In this document: piece after piece, positions 1-9,485 of the stretch
Position numbering within the stretch: position 1 is the stretch's first letter
Layout of the letters: each line of letters begins with the position of its first letter
Assembly: GCA_020148055.1 (NCBI GenBank)
Contig: JAHCRF010000004.1
Location: forward strand, 1 to 49,596
Direction of reading: 5' to 3'
Length of the DNA stretch: 49,596 bases
Origin: Patescibacteria group bacterium
Lineage (GTDB): Bacteria; Patescibacteriota; Minisyncoccia; Minisyncoccales; JAHCRE01
Position numbers and translations under genes: made by a program
Notes under the pieces: generated by a model
The model's input: the letters and a program-made list of their open reading frames with translations, nothing else
The model's database searches: none
Told to the model about the DNA's origin: nothing

Positions 1-69
1 GATGCCGAATGCTGAGACTTAAAATAAAACAGGCCGAATTGTAGGTTTTTACTTTTCGGCTTTTTTTGT

Positions 70-795
70 TTATCTTATCTGACAGAGTTCGAAAAAGGGG
101 GCTATAGCATTACGAATTTCGATTAACTTTTCTTGAGGATAGGGTTTTATTTTCTCAAATTTTGGATTAATTGTTTTTTCTGGTCTAAAATTTTGTAAAA
201 AATATTTTCCTTGCCCTTCGAAGCCCTGGCGAAGACGGGTTGGCTCCGAAATCCAGCGAGCGATTTTTAAAATATCTTCTTTTTTGAGTAAAGTAGGAAC
301 TATTGTGGTTCGAAATTCAAAATCAATTAAGGAATTTTTTAAAATTCCTAATGAGTTTTCGATGTTTTTTATATTTATTTTTCTACCAACTAATTTTTCA
401 TATCTTTCTTTTGGGGCTTTGATATCTATGGCAACATAATCAATCAATTTCTTATCAATTAAATCTTTCAACATTTTAGGATTTGATCCGTTGGTGTCTA
501 ATTTTACTGAATAGCCCAATTTTTTTATTTTTTTGACAAACTTTGGTAAATCTTCATGAATGGTTGGCTCTCCCCCACAGATCACAACCCCCCCAATTAA
601 TCGTTTTCTTTCTTTTAAAAATCCAAAAAATTCTTTTTCTGAAATTTTAGGTTGAAATTTTATTTTTTCTGGTAAGACCAGCTCTGCTGAATAACACCAC
701 GGGCATCTAAAATTGCAGCCGATAGTAAAAACCGTGCAAGCTATCTTGCCCGGATAATCGATTAAAGTTAGTTTTTGAAGACCACCTATTTTCAT
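70..795 (-). CDS. nrdG: Anaerobic ribonucleoside-triphosphate reductase activating protein (radical SAM, NrdG2-like)
   Basis: CNFRCPWC radical SAM motif, GGEPT; directly downstream of nrdD. Confidence 0.9.
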   Translation of the reverse strand: MKIGGLQKLTLIDYPGKIACTVFTIGCNFRCPWCYSAELVLPEKIKFQPKISEKEFFGFLKERKRLIGGVVICGGEPTIHEDLPKFVKKIKKLGYSVKLDTNGSNPKMLKDLIDKKLIDYVAIDIKAPKERYEKLVGRKINIKNIENSLGILKNSLIDFEFRTTIVPTLLKKEDILKIARWISEPTRLRQGFEGQGKYFLQNFRPEKTINPKFEKIKPYPQEKLIEIRNAIAPFFELCQIR

Positions 796-799
796 GGGA

Positions 800-2920
800 T
801 TATTTAGCCGCTACCGCTTTTGGCAATTTGAATTCCTTTCGCTGTTTAAATTCCTGTTGTTTTCCCAGATTCCATTGTTGTACGGGGCGGAGATATCCGA
901 CCACCCTCGAATAAACCTCGCAGGCTTGCTTGATTGTACATTTTGGACAGAAAAAATGCTCTCCTGCTAAATAACCATGGACAGGACAAATTGAGAAAGT
1001 AGGAGTAAGAGTAATATAAGGTAATTTGAAATTTTCAAAAATTTTCTTAATTAGATTTTTAACAGTCTGAATATCAGAGACTCGCTCACCCAAAAAGAGG
1101 TGGAGTACTGTGCCACCTGTATACTTAGATTGGATTTTATCTTGAAGTTTTAAAGCTTTAAAAATATCGTTAGTATAATTCACCGGCAGTATTGTCGAAT
1201 TTGTATAATAGGGCACTTTTTTTGTTCCGGCAGTAACAATATCTGGATATTTTTCTTTATCGATTTTTGCTTGGCGATAACTTGTCCCCTCGCCGGGGGT
1301 AGCTTCTAGATTATACAAATTACCAGTTTCTTTTTGATATTTTATTAATCTTTGTCTCATAGAATCTAAAACTTCAATGGCAAATCTTCTTCCTCGGCGA
1401 GAGGCAATATTTTCGCCAATAAAATTTAAAAGGGCTTCGTTCATTCCTATTAACCCAATTGTTGAGAAGTGATTTCCATAATAGGAATTTCTTAATTTTT
1501 TAACTGGTGCTAAATAGTATTTTGAATAGGGATAAAGGCCTTTTTCCATAAAATTTTCTAAGGCCTTCCTTTTAATTTCCAAACTCTCTTTAGCTAAATC
1601 CATTAAACGAACTAATCTTTCAAAAAATTCTTTTTTAGTTTTAGAAAGGTATCCAATTCGAGGAATATTTATGGTTACCACCCCAATGCTGCCGGTAAGA
1701 GGAGCTGAGCCAAATAATCCTCCTCCTCTTTTGTAAAGTTCTTTATTTGACAATCTCAATCTACAACACATGCTTCTAAAATCTTCTGGTTTCATATCTG
1801 ATTGAATAAAATTTTGAAAATAGTTTACGCCATATTTTGCTGTTGCTTCCCATAACGGATTTAAAGCCGGGTTATTCCAATCAAAATCTTTAGTGATGCT
1901 TACGGTAGGAATAGGAAAGGTAAAGGGCCGGTTTTTAGCATCGCCTTCTATTAATATTTCATAAAAAGCCCGATTAAATGTATTCATTTCTTCCTGAAAT
2001 TCGCCATAGGTTTCCTTTTGAGGCTTTCCTCCAATAATTACTGCCTGATTGGCCAAAAATTCTGGCGACTTAATATCTAAGGTCACATTTAAGAATGGGG
2101 TTTGGAAGCCCACCCTTGTTGGCACCATGCAGTTATACAAAAATTCTTGCATTGCCTGTTTGACTTCTAAATAATTTAATCTGTCATAACGAATGAATGG
2201 GGCAAGCAAAGTATCAAAATTTGAAACAGCATTAGCTCCTGCTGTCTCGCCCTGGAGCGTATAAAAGAAATTCACCAATTGACCCAGAGCTGTGCTAAAA
2301 TGTTTTGCTGGTCGGCATTCCAACTTTCCTGTAACTCCGCCAAAACCACGCAAAAGTAAATCATATAGATCCCAACCCATACAGTAGCAAGCAAGGGTTT
2401 CTAAATTATGGATATGAAAATCCTCGTTAGTGGCGGCTTCCCTTATTTCTTTTGGGTAGACTTTATTCAGCCAGTATTTTTTAGCAATGGCTGCCATTCC
2501 ATATTGATTTAATCCTTGAAGGGAATAGCTCATATTGGCATTTTCATAAACTTGCCAGTCGAGCTCCTGTAAATAGCTATCAACCATCTCTGTTGATTCA
2601 TCAACAATTGCTGTTGCCTCCCTTATTCTTCTTCTCTGTTCTCTATATAAAATATAGGCCTTGGCAGTCTCAACCAGGCCTTCTAAAATTAAAATTTCTT
2701 CAATAATGTCTTGGATCTGCTCGACATGAGGAATTTCATCTTCCTTAAATCTTCGATTTAAAATCTTTACTATCTTATTAGAAAGTCTTTTTGCTCGCTT
2801 TCCATCACCTTTACCGGTAGCTGTTAAAGCTTTAAAAATTACATCAATAATTCTTGTCTCGTCAAAATCAACAATTGTTCCGTCTCTCTTTTGAACTTTA
2901 GTAATGTTATTTTTTACCAT
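800..2920 (-). CDS. nrdD: Anaerobic (class III) ribonucleoside-triphosphate reductase
   Basis: N-terminal ATP-cone, C-terminal Zn cysteines (CPVHG...CPKC) and glycyl radical motif RVVGYLRPV. Confidence 0.95.
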   Translation of the reverse strand: MVKNNITKVQKRDGTIVDFDETRIIDVIFKALTATGKGDGKRAKRLSNKIVKILNRRFKEDEIPHVEQIQDIIEEILILEGLVETAKAYILYREQRRRIREATAIVDESTEMVDSYLQELDWQVYENANMSYSLQGLNQYGMAAIAKKYWLNKVYPKEIREAATNEDFHIHNLETLACYCMGWDLYDLLLRGFGGVTGKLECRPAKHFSTALGQLVNFFYTLQGETAGANAVSNFDTLLAPFIRYDRLNYLEVKQAMQEFLYNCMVPTRVGFQTPFLNVTLDIKSPEFLANQAVIIGGKPQKETYGEFQEEMNTFNRAFYEILIEGDAKNRPFTFPIPTVSITKDFDWNNPALNPLWEATAKYGVNYFQNFIQSDMKPEDFRSMCCRLRLSNKELYKRGGGLFGSAPLTGSIGVVTINIPRIGYLSKTKKEFFERLVRLMDLAKESLEIKRKALENFMEKGLYPYSKYYLAPVKKLRNSYYGNHFSTIGLIGMNEALLNFIGENIASRRGRRFAIEVLDSMRQRLIKYQKETGNLYNLEATPGEGTSYRQAKIDKEKYPDIVTAGTKKVPYYTNSTILPVNYTNDIFKALKLQDKIQSKYTGGTVLHLFLGERVSDIQTVKNLIKKIFENFKLPYITLTPTFSICPVHGYLAGEHFFCPKCTIKQACEVYSRVVGYLRPVQQWNLGKQQEFKQRKEFKLPKAVAAK

Positions 2921-3029
2921 ATTTATCCGATAAAAAAACCTTTTTTAATAAAGATTAGTCTATTCTAACTCAAAAGAAAAACAGGGTCAAACCCCGCCAA
3001 ACGCAATAATTGTGGATAACTCCTTTTAA

Positions 3030-3962
3030 TTAGAATCCGGTAGCAATAACTGTTACTTTTATTTCTCCTTTTTTCAATCTTTCACTCTGGACCGCTCCAA
3101 AGATCACTTTGGCTTCAGGATTTATCTCCTGAGTAATAACCTTAGCCACCTCATCAATCTCAGAAAGACTAATATCTCTTCCACCCGAAATATTAAACAA
3201 AACTCCTTTTGCTCCTTTACAAGACATATCAAGTAGAGGGGAATTAATTGCTCTTATGGCAGCTTCTTCAGCTCGCTTTTGACCTCGAGCTCGGCCTATT
3301 CCAAATAAAGCTGTGCCTGAATTTTTTAGAACTGCTTTCACATCAGCAAAATCAACATTGATAATACCGGGAAGTAAAATTAAATCGGAAATTCCTTGAA
3401 CCGCCTGCTTTAAAATATCATCGCAAATCCAAAAGGCATTTGAAAGAGAAATATTTGGGTCTAAAACTGAAAGAAGTTTATCATTAGAAATAGAAATTAA
3501 ACTATCAACTCTTTCTTTTAGTTCTTTGAGACCAGCTTTTGCAATATTCTTTCGAAAAATCCCCTCAAAAGAAAAAGGTTTAGTTACTACCGCCACAGTT
3601 AAAGCCCCTTGTTTTTTGGCAATCTCAGCAATAACCGGAGAGCCTCCGGTTCCGGAGCCGCCACCCAGACCGCAGGTAATAAAAACCATATCTGTGCCTT
3701 TTAAAATCTCAGAAATTTCTTTCCCTTGCTCCTCAGCCGCTTTCCTACCAATTTCTGGATTCATCCCTGTCCCTAAACCTTTAGTTAAATTCTTCCCAAT
3801 TCTGAGTTTAAAGTGGGCCCGAGTTATTTTAAGATCCTGAAGGTCGGTATTCATGGCAATCAAATCTACTCCCTCAATTTTAGATTTCATCATTCTTGTA
3901 ATGGCATTAGAACCTGAACCTCCTATTCCAACTACTTTAATTTTTGTTTTAATTTTTCTCAT
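3030..3962 (-). CDS. ftsZ: Cell division protein FtsZ, ends at the globular core
   Basis: GIGGSGSNA, GLGGGSGTGGSP tubulin signature, ends VTVIATGF. Confidence 0.93.
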   Translation of the reverse strand: MRKIKTKIKVVGIGGSGSNAITRMMKSKIEGVDLIAMNTDLQDLKITRAHFKLRIGKNLTKGLGTGMNPEIGRKAAEEQGKEISEILKGTDMVFITCGLGGGSGTGGSPVIAEIAKKQGALTVAVVTKPFSFEGIFRKNIAKAGLKELKERVDSLISISNDKLLSVLDPNISLSNAFWICDDILKQAVQGISDLILLPGIINVDFADVKAVLKNSGTALFGIGRARGQKRAEEAAIRAINSPLLDMSCKGAKGVLFNISGGRDISLSEIDEVAKVITQEINPEAKVIFGAVQSERLKKGEIKVTVIATGF

Positions 3963-4014
3963 AATTTGAGCGTTAGCGAGAAATATCCCTAGAGGTATAA
4001 TTTTATTTGAAGGA

Positions 4015-6153
4015 TTATTTTCTTTTTCCTTCTATTATTTCTTGGGTTATATTGTCCGGTATCTCTTCGTAATGATCGAATTCCATGGTGAAGGTTCCTC
4101 TCCCTTCAGTTAAAGAACGTAAAGCAGTAGCATAACCAAACATCTCAGCCAAAGGAACTTTAGCATCAATAACTTTCAGATTTATTCTATCCTTAGTTTC
4201 TTCGATTTTTCCTCGCCTAGCCGCCAAATCCGAAATAATATCTCCAAAAAATTCTGAGGGAATAATCACCTCTAATCTCATAATTGGCTCGAGTAAGACC
4301 AATTTTGCCTTCTTGGCAGCTGTCTGAAGAGCTGCCGAACCAGCAATTTTAAAAGCCATTTCTGAAGAATCAACCTCATGAAAAGAACCATCATAGAGGG
4401 TTACCTTCATATCGACCAGAGGGTAACCTGCCAAAATTCCTTTTTCTAAAGCTTCTTTTACACCTTTCTTAACTGCCGGAATAAACTCTTTAGGAATGAT
4501 TCCTCCTTTAATTTTATCGACAAATTCAAACCCCTCCCCTCGTTTTTTTGGCTCAACTTTTAACCAAACATGGCCATATTGACCGCGACCTCCCGATTGC
4601 CTGATATACTTTCCTTCAGCTTCCGATGTCCTTTTTATTGTTTCTTTGTAGGCAACTTGGGGTTTACCAACATTGCTTTCGACTTTGAATTCTCTTTTCA
4701 TTCTATCAGTAATAATTTCAAGATGTAACTCACCCATTCCAGAAATAATTGTTTCCCCAGTTTCTAAATCCTGTTTAGTTTTAAAAGTTGGGTCTTCTTC
4801 AGAGAGTTTTTTTAACACCTGGCTCATTTTTTCTTGGTCTTGTTTAGTCTTTGGCTCAATTCGGACAGCAATGACCGGTTCAGGAAAGGTAATCTTCTCA
4901 AGTAAAACTGGATGGTCCTCACTACAAAGAGTGTGACCAGTAGAAGTTTTTTTCAAGCCAATGGTGGCTCCAATGTCTCCGGCAAAGAGCTCTTGAACTT
5001 CCTCTCTTTTGCTAGCATGCATTCTTAAAATTCGACCTATTCTTTCTTTCTCCCCGGCAGTCGGATTCAAGACATAAGATCCTCTTTTTAAACATCCAGA
5101 ATAAACTCGAAAATAGATCAGGGTGCCGATATAAGGGTCGGCTGCAACTTTAAAAACCAGGGCAGAAAATGGTTCTGAATCTGAAGCTTTTCTCTCAATT
5201 TCCTGACCGGTTTTAGGATCAACCCCCTTAACTGGAGGGAGATCAACAGGATTAGGAAGAAAATCACAAACTCCATCTAATAGTGTTTGAATTCCTTTGT
5301 TTCTTAAGGCTGCTCCGCAAAAAACGGGAATAAGATTATATTCTATCGTTGCTTTCCTTAAAGCTTTTCTCAGTTCATCAACTGAAAATTCTTTTTTTGC
5401 CAAATATTTCTCTAAGACCTTTGCGTCTTCGGCTGCAATTTTTTCAACTAATTTTGCTCTCCACTTTTTAGCTTTTTCTAAGTGCTCCTTGGGGATCTCC
5501 TCAGCTTTAACTATTTGACCAAAATCACCTTCAAATCTTAACGCTTTCATCTCTAAAAGATCAATCACTCCCTCAAATTTATCTTCCTCGCCTATTGGTA
5601 ATTGAAGGGCAAGGGCCGCTGGCGATAATTTCTGCAAAATTGATTTAAGGCTTTTCTCAAAAGAGGCACCAACCCTATCCATTTTATTAATAAAGCAAAT
5701 TCTGGGTACTTTAAATTTATCTGCCTGACGCCAGACGGTCTCTGACTGAGGTTCAACTCCTGCTACTCCATCAAAAACCACTACTGCTCCATCCAGGACT
5801 CGCAATGACCTTTGAACTTCAGCCGTAAAATCAATGTGACCAGGAGTATCAATGATATTAATTTGACATTCCTTCTCTTTTCCGCCTTGTTTCGCCTGTT
5901 GCTCTGTCTCTCTTCGCCTACCGACGTAAGTCGGCACCCAGAAACACGTAGTGGCAGCAGCAGTAATAGTAATCCCCCGTTCTCTTTCCTGAATCATCCA
6001 ATCCATAATTGCCTCTCCATCATGAACTTCTCCCATCTTATGAGAAACTCCAGTGTAAAACAAAATCCGCTCAGTGACGGTTGTCTTGCCAGCGTCAATA
6101 TGGGCGATAATTCCGATATCTCGATATTGTTCTATTGGATAAATACGTGGCAT
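4015..6153 (-). CDS. fusA: Elongation factor G
   Basis: [23 protein letters not shown] motifs; next to rpsG/rpsL. Confidence 0.97.
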   Translation of the reverse strand: MPRIYPIEQYRDIGIIAHIDAGKTTVTERILFYTGVSHKMGEVHDGEAIMDWMIQERERGITITAAATTCFWVPTYVGRRRETEQQAKQGGKEKECQINIIDTPGHIDFTAEVQRSLRVLDGAVVVFDGVAGVEPQSETVWRQADKFKVPRICFINKMDRVGASFEKSLKSILQKLSPAALALQLPIGEEDKFEGVIDLLEMKALRFEGDFGQIVKAEEIPKEHLEKAKKWRAKLVEKIAAEDAKVLEKYLAKKEFSVDELRKALRKATIEYNLIPVFCGAALRNKGIQTLLDGVCDFLPNPVDLPPVKGVDPKTGQEIERKASDSEPFSALVFKVAADPYIGTLIYFRVYSGCLKRGSYVLNPTAGEKERIGRILRMHASKREEVQELFAGDIGATIGLKKTSTGHTLCSEDHPVLLEKITFPEPVIAVRIEPKTKQDQEKMSQVLKKLSEEDPTFKTKQDLETGETIISGMGELHLEIITDRMKREFKVESNVGKPQVAYKETIKRTSEAEGKYIRQSGGRGQYGHVWLKVEPKKRGEGFEFVDKIKGGIIPKEFIPAVKKGVKEALEKGILAGYPLVDMKVTLYDGSFHEVDSSEMAFKIAGSAALQTAAKKAKLVLLEPIMRLEVIIPSEFFGDIISDLAARRGKIEETKDRINLKVIDAKVPLAEMFGYATALRSLTEGRGTFTMEFDHYEEIPDNITQEIIEGKRK

Positions 6154-6270
6154 ATCTCCTATAAATTACGAATAAGGGTCTTTAAGCGAGGGAAGTAATT
6201 TTTATGGACAGGGGCCCGCGAAGCGGGAGGGTGGTGGGTGGAGTCCCGACCCCTCCTGTGCCATTTTGCT

Positions 6271-6738
6271 TTACCAAGCAAAATGGGCGAAGGCACGATT
6301 AGCTTCAGCCATACGATGCATGTTAATTTTCTTTTTTATTGCTGCCCCAGTATTATTCGAAGCCGCAATTAATTCCTCGGCTAATTTCTCTCTCATTGGT
6401 CTCCCTTTTCTTGATTTGGCTGCCTGGATTATCCAACGTATGGCTAAGGTTAATCTTCTCTCTCCTCTAACTTCTCTTGGAACCTGATAGGTTGCTCCTC
6501 CAATCCTTCTTGGTTTTACCTCAAGGAGAGGAGCAGCGTTTTTTAAAGCTAAATCAAAAATCTCCAAAGGATCTTTTTTGGTCTTTTCTTTAATAATGTC
6601 AAAGGTTCGATAGACAATTTTTCTAGCAATAGTTTTTTCACCCCGTCTCATCACTTGGTTAATGAATTTGGCTATAGTGACATTATCATAAACTGGATCA
6701 GGAGGAATATTTCTTTTTGTTTTCTTTTTCTGGCGCAT
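6271..6738 (-). CDS. rpsG: 30S ribosomal protein S7
   Basis: Conserved S7 sequence ([14 protein letters not shown]... AHFAW). Confidence 0.96.
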   Translation of the reverse strand: MRQKKKTKRNIPPDPVYDNVTIAKFINQVMRRGEKTIARKIVYRTFDIIKEKTKKDPLEIFDLALKNAAPLLEVKPRRIGGATYQVPREVRGERRLTLAIRWIIQAAKSRKGRPMREKLAEELIAASNNTGAAIKKKINMHRMAEANRAFAHFAW

Positions 6739-6746
6739 AATTTTTA

Positions 6747-7157
6747 TTATTTTTCTTTTTTGGTTCCATATTTTGATCTCTCCTGTTTCCTTCCTTCAAC
6801 CCCACCTATGTCTAAAATTCCTCTCACTATATGATACCTCACTCCTGGCAAATCTTTAACTCTTCCTCCTCTAACTAAAACCACTGAGTGCTCTTGTAAA
6901 TTATGACCTTCCCCGGGAATATAAGCAGTAATCTCCATTCCATTGGTTAATCTTACTCTGGCTACTTTTCTTAAAGCCGAGTTTGGTTTTTTTGGAGTAA
7001 CAGTAAAAACTTTTAAACAAACGCCTCTTTTAAATGGAGAAGAATATTTTATCTGTCGATTTTTTAAAGGATTAAAACTAAATTTCAAAGCCGGCGTTCT
7101 GGCACGCTTTTTAATTTTTTTTCTACCTTTTTTAATAAGTTGATGAATGGTTGGCAT
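6747..7157 (-). CDS. rpsL: 30S ribosomal protein S12
   Basis: [48 protein letters not shown]. Confidence 0.97.
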   Translation of the reverse strand: MPTIHQLIKKGRKKIKKRARTPALKFSFNPLKNRQIKYSSPFKRGVCLKVFTVTPKKPNSALRKVARVRLTNGMEITAYIPGEGHNLQEHSVVLVRGGRVKDLPGVRYHIVRGILDIGGVEGRKQERSKYGTKKEK

Positions 7158-7198
7158 ATCAAATTACAATTTAACACAAATAAATTCGAAAGTCAATC

Positions 7199-7828
7199 CT
7201 AAAAAAACGGCGCTGGCACACCAACAATTAATCGGAAAATCCAACTTAACAGTTTAAAGATTAATGGCCATATCAATTGAAGAGAAAAAATTAAAAAAAA
7301 TAAAACAAAAAGCCAGTACTGCCGCAGGAAAATTTTGATATTCTCCATCGAACGAGGGAGTAAAGCAAAAATTACGTGAGAACCATCCAAAGGAGGAACA
7401 GGTAATAAATTAAATATTGCTAAAAGTAAATTTATAGTGACGATGTAGCTAAACATTAAATAAAAGCCAGGAAAGGCAGATAGCGCTGGAAAAAACCGTA
7501 TTACTAAACCAAAAAATAAAGCTATAAAAAGATTTGCTCCTGGGCCAGCTAAAGCAACCTTAACTCCATCGTATTTGGGATTTCGAAAATTATATGGATT
7601 TATCGGAACCGGCTTTGCCGCCCCAATTGGGAAACCAAAAAGAAAATAGGTTATTAAAGGTAAAATAATTGAGCCAAAAAAATCTAAATGTCGAACGGGA
7701 TTTAAAGAAAGGCGACCAGCATATTTGGCTGTTGGATCTCCTAAATAATCTGCCATTACTCCATGAGAAACTTCATGGATGACAACTGAAAAAAGTAGAA
7801 TAATCAGGGAAAAAATAATGGTTTCCAT
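7199..7828 (-). CDS. Site-2 protease / M50 family membrane metalloprotease
   Basis: HEVSH zinc motif, NLLPVPPLDG motif, transmembrane segments. Confidence 0.88.
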   Translation of the reverse strand: METIIFSLIILLFSVVIHEVSHGVMADYLGDPTAKYAGRLSLNPVRHLDFFGSIILPLITYFLFGFPIGAAKPVPINPYNFRNPKYDGVKVALAGPGANLFIALFFGLVIRFFPALSAFPGFYLMFSYIVTINLLLAIFNLLPVPPLDGSHVIFALLPRSMENIKIFLRQYWLFVLFFLIFSLQLIWPLIFKLLSWIFRLIVGVPAPFF

Positions 7829-7892
7829 TTTTTTACTATAACATACCCAAAAACCTTGCCAAAATTTTAAAAAAATCTTAAAATTAAATAAT

Positions 7893-8114
7893 ATGGCGAA
7901 GCAATGCGCTATTTGCGGTAAAAAATCAAGATTGGTCTGGAGATTAGTGAAACTCCGGGGAAAATATAACCCTACAATAAAAAGGAGGGTTTATCCTAAT
8001 TTACAATGGGTTCGAATTCCTCCTAATGTAAAAAAAGAATCTTATCGGAAATTTGCCGGTAAGCGAATTTTAGCTTGCACTAAATGTATTAAAGCTCTAT
8101 CAAAAAGAAAGTAA
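7893..8114 (+). CDS. rpmB: 50S ribosomal protein L28
   Basis: CAICGKK, LQWVRI...KRILACTKCIKAL. Confidence 0.88.
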   Translation: MAKQCAICGKKSRLVWRLVKLRGKYNPTIKRRVYPNLQWVRIPPNVKKESYRKFAGKRILACTKCIKALSKRK

Positions 8115-8117
8115 AAT

Positions 8118-8193
8118 CGGGGTGTGGTGTAACGGTTAACATACGCCCTTGGGGTGGGCGTGATAGCGGGTTCAACTCCCGCCACCCCGACCA
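8118..8193 (+). tRNA. tRNA-Pro(GGG), CCA encoded
   Basis: Acceptor CGGGGTG/CACCCCG, anticodon arm CGCCC-TTGGGGT-GGGCG, T-loop TTCAACT, 3' ACCA. Confidence 0.92.
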
Positions 8194-8197
8194 TAAA

Positions 8198-8339
8198 AGC
8201 CCTGCCTTCCTTTCTAGAGAGTCTTCTGGAAAAACAAATCAGGTGGGTGTCAAAGGTGCAGCCCACGGGCTACACTCATTTCAGACTCCCTGTGAAACGT
8301 ATTTGTCCCAGAATCAACTAGAAAGAATTTAGCAGGGCT
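8198..8339 (-). ncRNA. Candidate rod-shaped structured RNA (142 nt; 6S/4.5S-like architecture, family unknown)
   Basis: Nested complementary segments AGCCCTGC/GCAGGGCT, CTTTCTAG/CTAGAAAG, TTCTGG/CCAGAA, ACAAAT/ATTTGT, CAGG/CCTG; minus-strand promoter TTGACA(8373-8368)-N16-TAATAT(8351-8346). Confidence 0.6.
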
Positions 8340-8345
8340 AATTTA

Positions 8346-8373
8346 ATATTAGCTCTTTAAAAAAGATTGTCAA
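8346..8373 (-). promoter_or_regulatory. Promoter TTGACA-N16-TAATAT for the 8198-8339 RNA
   Basis: Sequence match; the -10 ends 7 nt before the first base of the closing helix. Confidence 0.55.
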
Positions 8374-8414
8374 GTTCCCAAAACCCTTTCGTCTCTCTAA
8401 GATATTCACAGTCC

Positions 8415-9485
8415 TTAGAGATTTAAAACATCTGCCATTTGTTTAATTAAAGAAACTGCCACCGGCTGAGGCAACAAACTGAAAGATTGATTCCCTTTAT
8501 CATCTAAGACTATCCAGGGTTTTTTGATTATTTTAACCTTTTTACTTTTCTCGTCCCACTGATAATTATATTCTGGAGTAATTTCATAATCATCAACATA
8601 ATCTTTTGCCAATTCTATCGGAACTGAATTTCTCAAAAGAATTTTTGGGATTCCATAGAGTGAGAAAGCTTGCTTTATTAATTTCTCGTCCATCTCCAGA
8701 CGTTCTCTTATTGGCTCTATTCCTAACTTATCACCCTCTTTTGAAACCATTTTTCTTCCTTTACAATCAGGGTTATCACAGATCAAATAAAATTCTCCCT
8801 GTTTTTTATCGAAACCTATTTCTTTTGTCGGAAATAACTTCAAATTTCTGGGGGCTTGACAAAGGGGACAAACTACTCGATGTTTCATTCTTTCGTCAAT
8901 CACGGCCTCAGGGACATCAATAAGAATAAAAATATCTGGATCCTCTCGGTAATCGATGAGGTCTCTAAAAAATAGTGAATATGATATTTGATCTAAACCT
9001 CGGGGAAAACCATCAATAAAAAGAGCCTTTCTTCCTATTTTACTTATTTTTCTTTTAACTAAAGCTAAGATGAATTCAGTTGGCAAAAGTGTCTCGGTGT
9101 TTCTGCTCAAAAGAGCTTGGATTGCCTGGTCAATTGAAATATAACCCCGGTAATTCTCTGACAGCCAATCGATTAATTCTCTTTTTTTACTCTCCTCTAA
9201 TATTTCCTGGTGAACATTCCTGACAACATCACCAATTGAAACATGATTCGCTCGCTGAGGGTCAATTATTCCTATAAATAATTTAGAATAAGTTCCTTTA
9301 CCAGAACCTTTTTTTCCTAAAAGATGAGCAATAAAAGTGTTTTTTCTTAAATAGTCTCTTAATTTTCTAATTTCCGCTCCAGCTTTCAGCTCAAAATATT
9401 CCCTACATTCTTTAGGATTAGATAAATCAAATAGGCGAGAAACGCCTTCGATCTTTGTTTTAAAAATTGGAAACTGCTGTTTCAT
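8415..9485 (-). CDS. Adenylate kinase-like nucleoside monophosphate kinase, extended
   Basis: P-loop GKKGSGKGTYSKLF, DGFPRG, Zn-type LID (CPLC...CDNPDC). Confidence 0.8.
   Translation of the reverse strand: MKQQFPIFKTKIEGVSRLFDLSNPKECREYFELKAGAEIRKLRDYLRKNTFIAHLLGKKGSGKGTYSKLFIGIIDPQRANHVSIGDVVRNVHQEILEESKKRELIDWLSENYRGYISIDQAIQALLSRNTETLLPTEFILALVKRKISKIGRKALFIDGFPRGLDQISYSLFFRDLIDYREDPDIFILIDVPEAVIDERMKHRVVCPLCQAPRNLKLFPTKEIGFDKKQGEFYLICDNPDCKGRKMVSKEGDKLGIEPIRERLEMDEKLIKQAFSLYGIPKILLRNSVPIELAKDYVDDYEITPEYNYQWDEKSKKVKIIKKPWIVLDDKGNQSFSLLPQPVAVSLIKQMADVLNL

Noticed and set aside
3011-3019. DnaA-box consensus TTATCCACA (also 10707-10715)
   Set aside because: Two isolated boxes about 8 kb apart, no cluster, no dnaA/dnaN; not enough for an origin.
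3526-3840. Plus-strand ORF inside ftsZ (and similar ORFs at 4673, 5297, 5812, 6266, 6943, 13682, 16517, 26621, 27454)
   Set aside because: Fully antisense to confident conserved genes, no family features.
8042-8266. 74-aa minus-strand ORF (MGCTFDTHL...AGVEPAITPTPRAYVNRYTTPR...)
   Set aside because: Antisense to tRNA-Pro and rpmB; the peptide is a typical spurious translation of a tRNA region.
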